From Pseudomonadota bacterium (GTDB lineage: Bacteria; Pseudomonadota; Alphaproteobacteria; Micropepsales; Micropepsaceae), in NCBI GenBank assembly GCA_029778105.1, contig JAKOQZ010000054.1, forward strand, positions 1-34,080: a stretch of 34,080 nucleotides of DNA, given 5' to 3'. Positions 31,848 to 34,080 of the stretch are shown one piece after another; position 1 is the first letter of the stretch; each line of letters starts with the position of its first letter. Both the position numbers and the translations under genes were made by a program. The notes beneath the pieces are model-generated. The model did no database searches and was not told the DNA's origin. It worked only from the letters and a program-made list of their open reading frames with translations.

Positions 31848-31864
31848 TGTTAGTCGCACTAACA
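31848..31864. promoter_or_regulatory. Perfect inverted repeat on the TetR start codon (candidate autoregulatory operator)
   Basis: TGTTAGT-CGC-ACTAACA is a perfect 7-bp inverted repeat whose last base is the A of the TetR start codon. Such short palindromes close to a tetR gene commonly bind its product. Just upstream, TATTTT at 31840-31845 is the only -10-like string; no -35 is clear. No ribosome site is visible in the overlapped 5' region. Confidence 0.65.
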
Positions 31865-32493
31865 TGAAATCGAAGCCGCACAGATCGCCGCCTTCCACGC
31901 GCCGCTACAAACAGGGCGCGCGGGCCGAGGCCGCCGAAGAAACCCACCGCCGCATCCTCGATACCTTCCTGGCGCTGGCGCGCGTGAAATGGCTGGAAGA
32001 CATCACCCTCGCCGAGATCGCCGCCGAAGCCGGCGTCACGGTGCAGACCGTCATCCGCCGCTTCGGCGGCAAGGACGGCCTCATCGCCGCCTTCCCCCAG
32101 ACCATCGGCGTCGAGATCGAGGCCCGACGCGCCGCCGGCGCCGCCTCGCACGCCACCGCCATCGCGGCGCTGGTCGAGGACTACGAGCTCACCGGCGACT
32201 TCCTCATCCGCATGCTGGCGCAGGAGCCGCGTTACGAGGCGCTCGGCCCGATGCTCGATGTCGGCCGCGCGCATCACCGCGCCACCACCCAGACCGCATT
32301 CGGCGACGTGCTGTCCCGCCTCAGGGGCGCGGCGCGCGAACGCCATCTCAGATCGCTGATCGCGATGACGGACGTCTATGTCTGGCAGCTTTTCCGCCGC
32401 GACATGGAAATGGATCAGAAGTCGGTCACAGCGCTCATTCTCGAAACCGTCAACAAACTGAACGCCGCCGTCACGGGGACGTCGGCAAACTGA
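31864..32493 (+). CDS. TetR/AcrR family transcriptional regulator
   Basis: 209 residues. The N-terminal DNA-binding domain has LAEIAAEAGVTVQTVIRRFGGKDGLIAAF (about 49-75), the helix-turn-helix and its following helix. A variable ligand-binding C-terminal domain of about 130 residues follows. The start at 31864 is supported by the palindrome that ends there. It is followed after 11 bp by a glycosyltransferase gene and probably represses both genes until a toxic ligand binds; the ligand is unknown. Confidence 0.9.
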   Translation: MKSKPHRSPPSTRRYKQGARAEAAEETHRRILDTFLALARVKWLEDITLAEIAAEAGVTVQTVIRRFGGKDGLIAAFPQTIGVEIEARRAAGAASHATAIAALVEDYELTGDFLIRMLAQEPRYEALGPMLDVGRAHHRATTQTAFGDVLSRLRGAARERHLRSLIAMTDVYVWQLFRRDMEMDQKSVTALILETVNKLNAAVTGTSAN

Positions 32494-32504
32494 AGGAGAG
32501 CGTC

Positions 32505-33812
32505 ATGTCGGCGCGCGGACTGAACATTCTTTTCACCACCTGGGACGGCGGCGGCGTCGTGCCGCCGACGATCGAGGCCGCCAAGCGGCTGATGGCGCGC
32601 GGCCACAGCGCCCGCATCATGGGCGACGAAACCCTGCGGTTCGCCGTCGAGCGCGCCGGCATCGCGTTCACGCCCTGGCGCGAGGCGCCGCAGCGCCGCG
32701 ACACCTCGCGCGAGAACGATCCGCTGCAGGACTGGCTCTATGACGGCCCGATGGGCGGCGTCATGCGGATGCGCGACGTGATCATGTCGGGCGGCGCGCT
32801 CGCCTTCGCGCGCGATACCGCCGCCGAACTCGACCGCCAGGCCTACAACGTCGTCGTCAGCTGCGAGATGGTGCTCGGCGCGATGATCGCCGCCGAGGCG
32901 CGCGGCGTGCCGCTCGTGGCGTTCGCCGCCAATTTGCCGATGATGCCGGTTCCCGGTATCCCGCCCTTCGGCCCGGGCCTCACGCCGGCGACGTCCGAGG
33001 CCGAACGCATCATGCACGCCGAAATCGCCGAGGCCGGCCGCGCGATGTTCAACGAGGGCCTTCCGGCGCTCAACGCGGCGCGCGCCGCGATGGGCCTTGC
33101 GCCCCTCGCCGATCTGATGGCCCAGATCGGCGCGGCCGACCGCTTTCTCGCCGCGAGCAGCGAGGCCTTCGATTTTCCCGCCGCCGAACTTCCCGAAGGC
33201 CTGGTCTATGTCGGCCCGATGGCGGGCGCGCCGGTCGATGCCGGCGGCTGGGTCTCGCCCTTTCCGGCTCAGGACATCCGCCCGCTCGTGCTGGTCTCGT
33301 TCTCGACGACCTACCAGAAGCCGCAGGGCCAGATCGCCAATATCGTCGCGGCGCTCGGCCGCCTGCCGGTGCGCGGGCTGGTGACCCTGGGCCCGGCCCT
33401 GCACGACGCTGCGTTCCAGGCACCGGACAATGTGAAGATCCTCGCCGAAGCCCCCCATGACGTCGTCATGGCCGAGGCCGGGCTCGTCATTACCCATGCC
33501 GGCCACGGCACGGTGATCCGCGCCCTCACGCATGGCGCCCCGCTCATCTGCCTGCCGATGGGCCGCGACCAGAACGACAACGCGGCGCGCGTCGATTGGC
33601 ACGGCGCAGGCATCCGGCTCGATCCGGCGGCGACGCCTGACGCCATCGAGGCCGCAATCCGCCGGATCTTCGCCGAGCCCGGCTATCGCAAGCAGGCGCG
33701 GCGGCTGCGCGACGCCATCGCCCGCGACATCGCCGCCTCGCCCTTTGTGGCCGAGGTCGAGGCGGTGGCCGCGCGCCCGCGGACAAGGGCCGATCTGGCC
33801 CCGGCGGCCTGA
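32505..33812 (+). CDS. GT1 family UDP-glycosyltransferase (macrolide/UGT-like)
   Basis: A 435-residue glycosyltransferase of the GT-B fold. The N-terminal domain starts ILFTTWDGGGVVPPTIEAAKRLMARGH, and the donor site region of the C-terminal domain is VITHAGHGTVIRALTHGAP followed by PMGRDQNDNAARV, the PSPG-like motif of GT1 enzymes. It transfers a sugar from a nucleotide to a small molecule. With a TetR gene 11 bp upstream, detoxification of an antibiotic or other aglycone is plausible. GAAGGAGAG gives a strong ribosome site. A perfect terminator follows. Confidence 0.9.
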   Translation: MSARGLNILFTTWDGGGVVPPTIEAAKRLMARGHSARIMGDETLRFAVERAGIAFTPWREAPQRRDTSRENDPLQDWLYDGPMGGVMRMRDVIMSGGALAFARDTAAELDRQAYNVVVSCEMVLGAMIAAEARGVPLVAFAANLPMMPVPGIPPFGPGLTPATSEAERIMHAEIAEAGRAMFNEGLPALNAARAAMGLAPLADLMAQIGAADRFLAASSEAFDFPAAELPEGLVYVGPMAGAPVDAGGWVSPFPAQDIRPLVLVSFSTTYQKPQGQIANIVAALGRLPVRGLVTLGPALHDAAFQAPDNVKILAEAPHDVVMAEAGLVITHAGHGTVIRALTHGAPLICLPMGRDQNDNAARVDWHGAGIRLDPAATPDAIEAAIRRIFAEPGYRKQARRLRDAIARDIAASPFVAEVEAVAARPRTRADLAPAA

Positions 33813-33836
33813 CGCCTCCCCGCGGATGGCCCGCCG

Positions 33837-33873
33837 GGCGGGAGAGGTGCTAAGCCTCTCCCGCCTTTCTTTT
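33837..33873 (+). terminator. Rho-independent terminator of the TetR-glycosyltransferase operon
   Basis: A perfect 11-bp stem GGCGGGAGAGG/CCTCTCCCGCC with a 7-nt loop (33837-33865) is followed by TTTCTTTT. It is 24 bp past the glycosyltransferase stop. Confidence 0.92.
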
Positions 33874-33901
33874 CGGGCCGCCATTGATCGGGAAAGCCGC
33901 C

Positions 33902-34080
33902 ATGCCGCGTTTCGCGCCGTCGACCCATCTGGAAACCCACGAGGTCACCAACCAGCCCGGCGACTTCGCGCCGCGCAACCTGTTCACGACCGATCTGGCG
34001 CTCGTCGAAGGCGTCGCGCGCTATGCCGGCGACTGGCTGACCGGGCGCGCCGCCGCGCTCGGGGCCGAGGCGGGCTCGGA
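33902..34080 (+). CDS. AidB-like acyl-CoA dehydrogenase family protein (partial, N-terminal part)
   Basis: The ATG at 33902 opens a frame that runs off the window end after 59 codons. The start reads MPRFAPSTHLETHEVTNQ, then PRNLFTTDLALVEGVAR, and lines up with the N-terminus of AidB (THTVFNQP...NLYLSDGALCEAV). AidB is a flavoprotein of the acyl-CoA dehydrogenase superfamily, induced in E. coli as part of the adaptive response to DNA alkylation; its real substrate is unsettled. Only the N-terminal part is seen, so the catalytic residues cannot be checked. It begins just after the glycosyltransferase terminator and is a new transcription unit. Confidence 0.75.
   Translation, partial: MPRFAPSTHLETHEVTNQPGDFAPRNLFTTDLALVEGVARYAGDWLTGRAAALGAEAGS

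Noticed and set aside
32415-33884. 489-codon minus-strand frame opposite the glycosyltransferase
   Set aside because: It is a shadow of the GT1 gene and runs through its terminator.
1-34080. CRISPR array, insertion sequence, integrase or prophage
   Set aside because: No regularly spaced repeats, transposase, integrase or structural phage genes were seen. The HNH protein alone is not evidence for a phage or a restriction system.

Overview
The window is 34 kb of GC-rich, gene-dense chromosome that reads as Alphaproteobacteria. The grounds are an ethylmalonyl-CoA mutase, a short COQ7-type ubiquinone hydroxylase, DUF1684 and DUF1761 proteins, an alphaproteobacterial HNH protein, and dispersed palindromes of kinds common in that class. 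The order cannot be fixed from the sequence; Caulobacterales, Parvularculales or a relative would fit. There is no insertion sequence, integrase, phage block or CRISPR array.

Layout. 1-3400: the end of an old-yellow-enzyme reductase, a palindromic repeat cluster, a Bcr/CflA-type MFS exporter and an OmpA-type porin with a strong terminator. 3447-6012 (minus): a GMC oxidoreductase coupled to a small Tat-signal subunit, then msrA. 6089-10367 (plus): a zinc block. A Zur-like palindrome overlaps a near-consensus promoter and the start codon of a 50-residue His-rich membrane protein. This is followed by znuC, znuB, a COG0523 GTPase with a His loop, a small membrane-anchored protein and a WD40 protein. 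10417-14637: an AT-richer membrane protein, an HxlR regulator divergent from an SDR plus HCCA-isomerase pair, a membrane-anchored SNase-like nuclease, a DUF3828 protein and a GST. 14641-18578 (minus): an exported methyltransferase-like protein behind a luciferase-like monooxygenase, a thiolase with terminator, a small lipoprotein and tRNA-Leu(CAA). 18666-21617: ohr divergent from an overlapping dsbB-coq7-GNAT run with a second, paralogous GNAT gene. 21645-23740: repeats, a VOC protein, an AT-richer lipoprotein bracketed by 14-bp direct repeats, and an HNH protein. 23922-29730: carboxylesterase, DUF1761 protein, GluQ, an exported NTF2-like protein, ethylmalonyl-CoA mutase, a tyrosine phosphatase and a small exported protein. 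29864-34080: metallo-beta-lactamase-fold hydrolase, DUF1684 protein, a TetR-glycosyltransferase operon with an operator on the TetR start codon, and the start of an AidB-like gene.

How the genes work together. The clearest functional unit is the zinc block: import (ZnuCB, with no ZnuA in view), likely Zur control, and a GTPase of a family used for zinc delivery under starvation. Two uncharacterised proteins are translationally coupled to each other directly behind the GTPase. A second theme is redox and electrophile defence: MsrA, Ohr, DsbB, GST, SDR/HCCA isomerase, OYE, VOC and AidB. The thiolase and ethylmalonyl-CoA mutase fit acetyl-CoA and C4/C5 acyl-CoA metabolism. The most novel material is the small His-rich protein with its possibly leaderless start, the coupled pair behind the GTPase, the exported methyltransferase-like protein and the direct-repeat-flanked lipoprotein.
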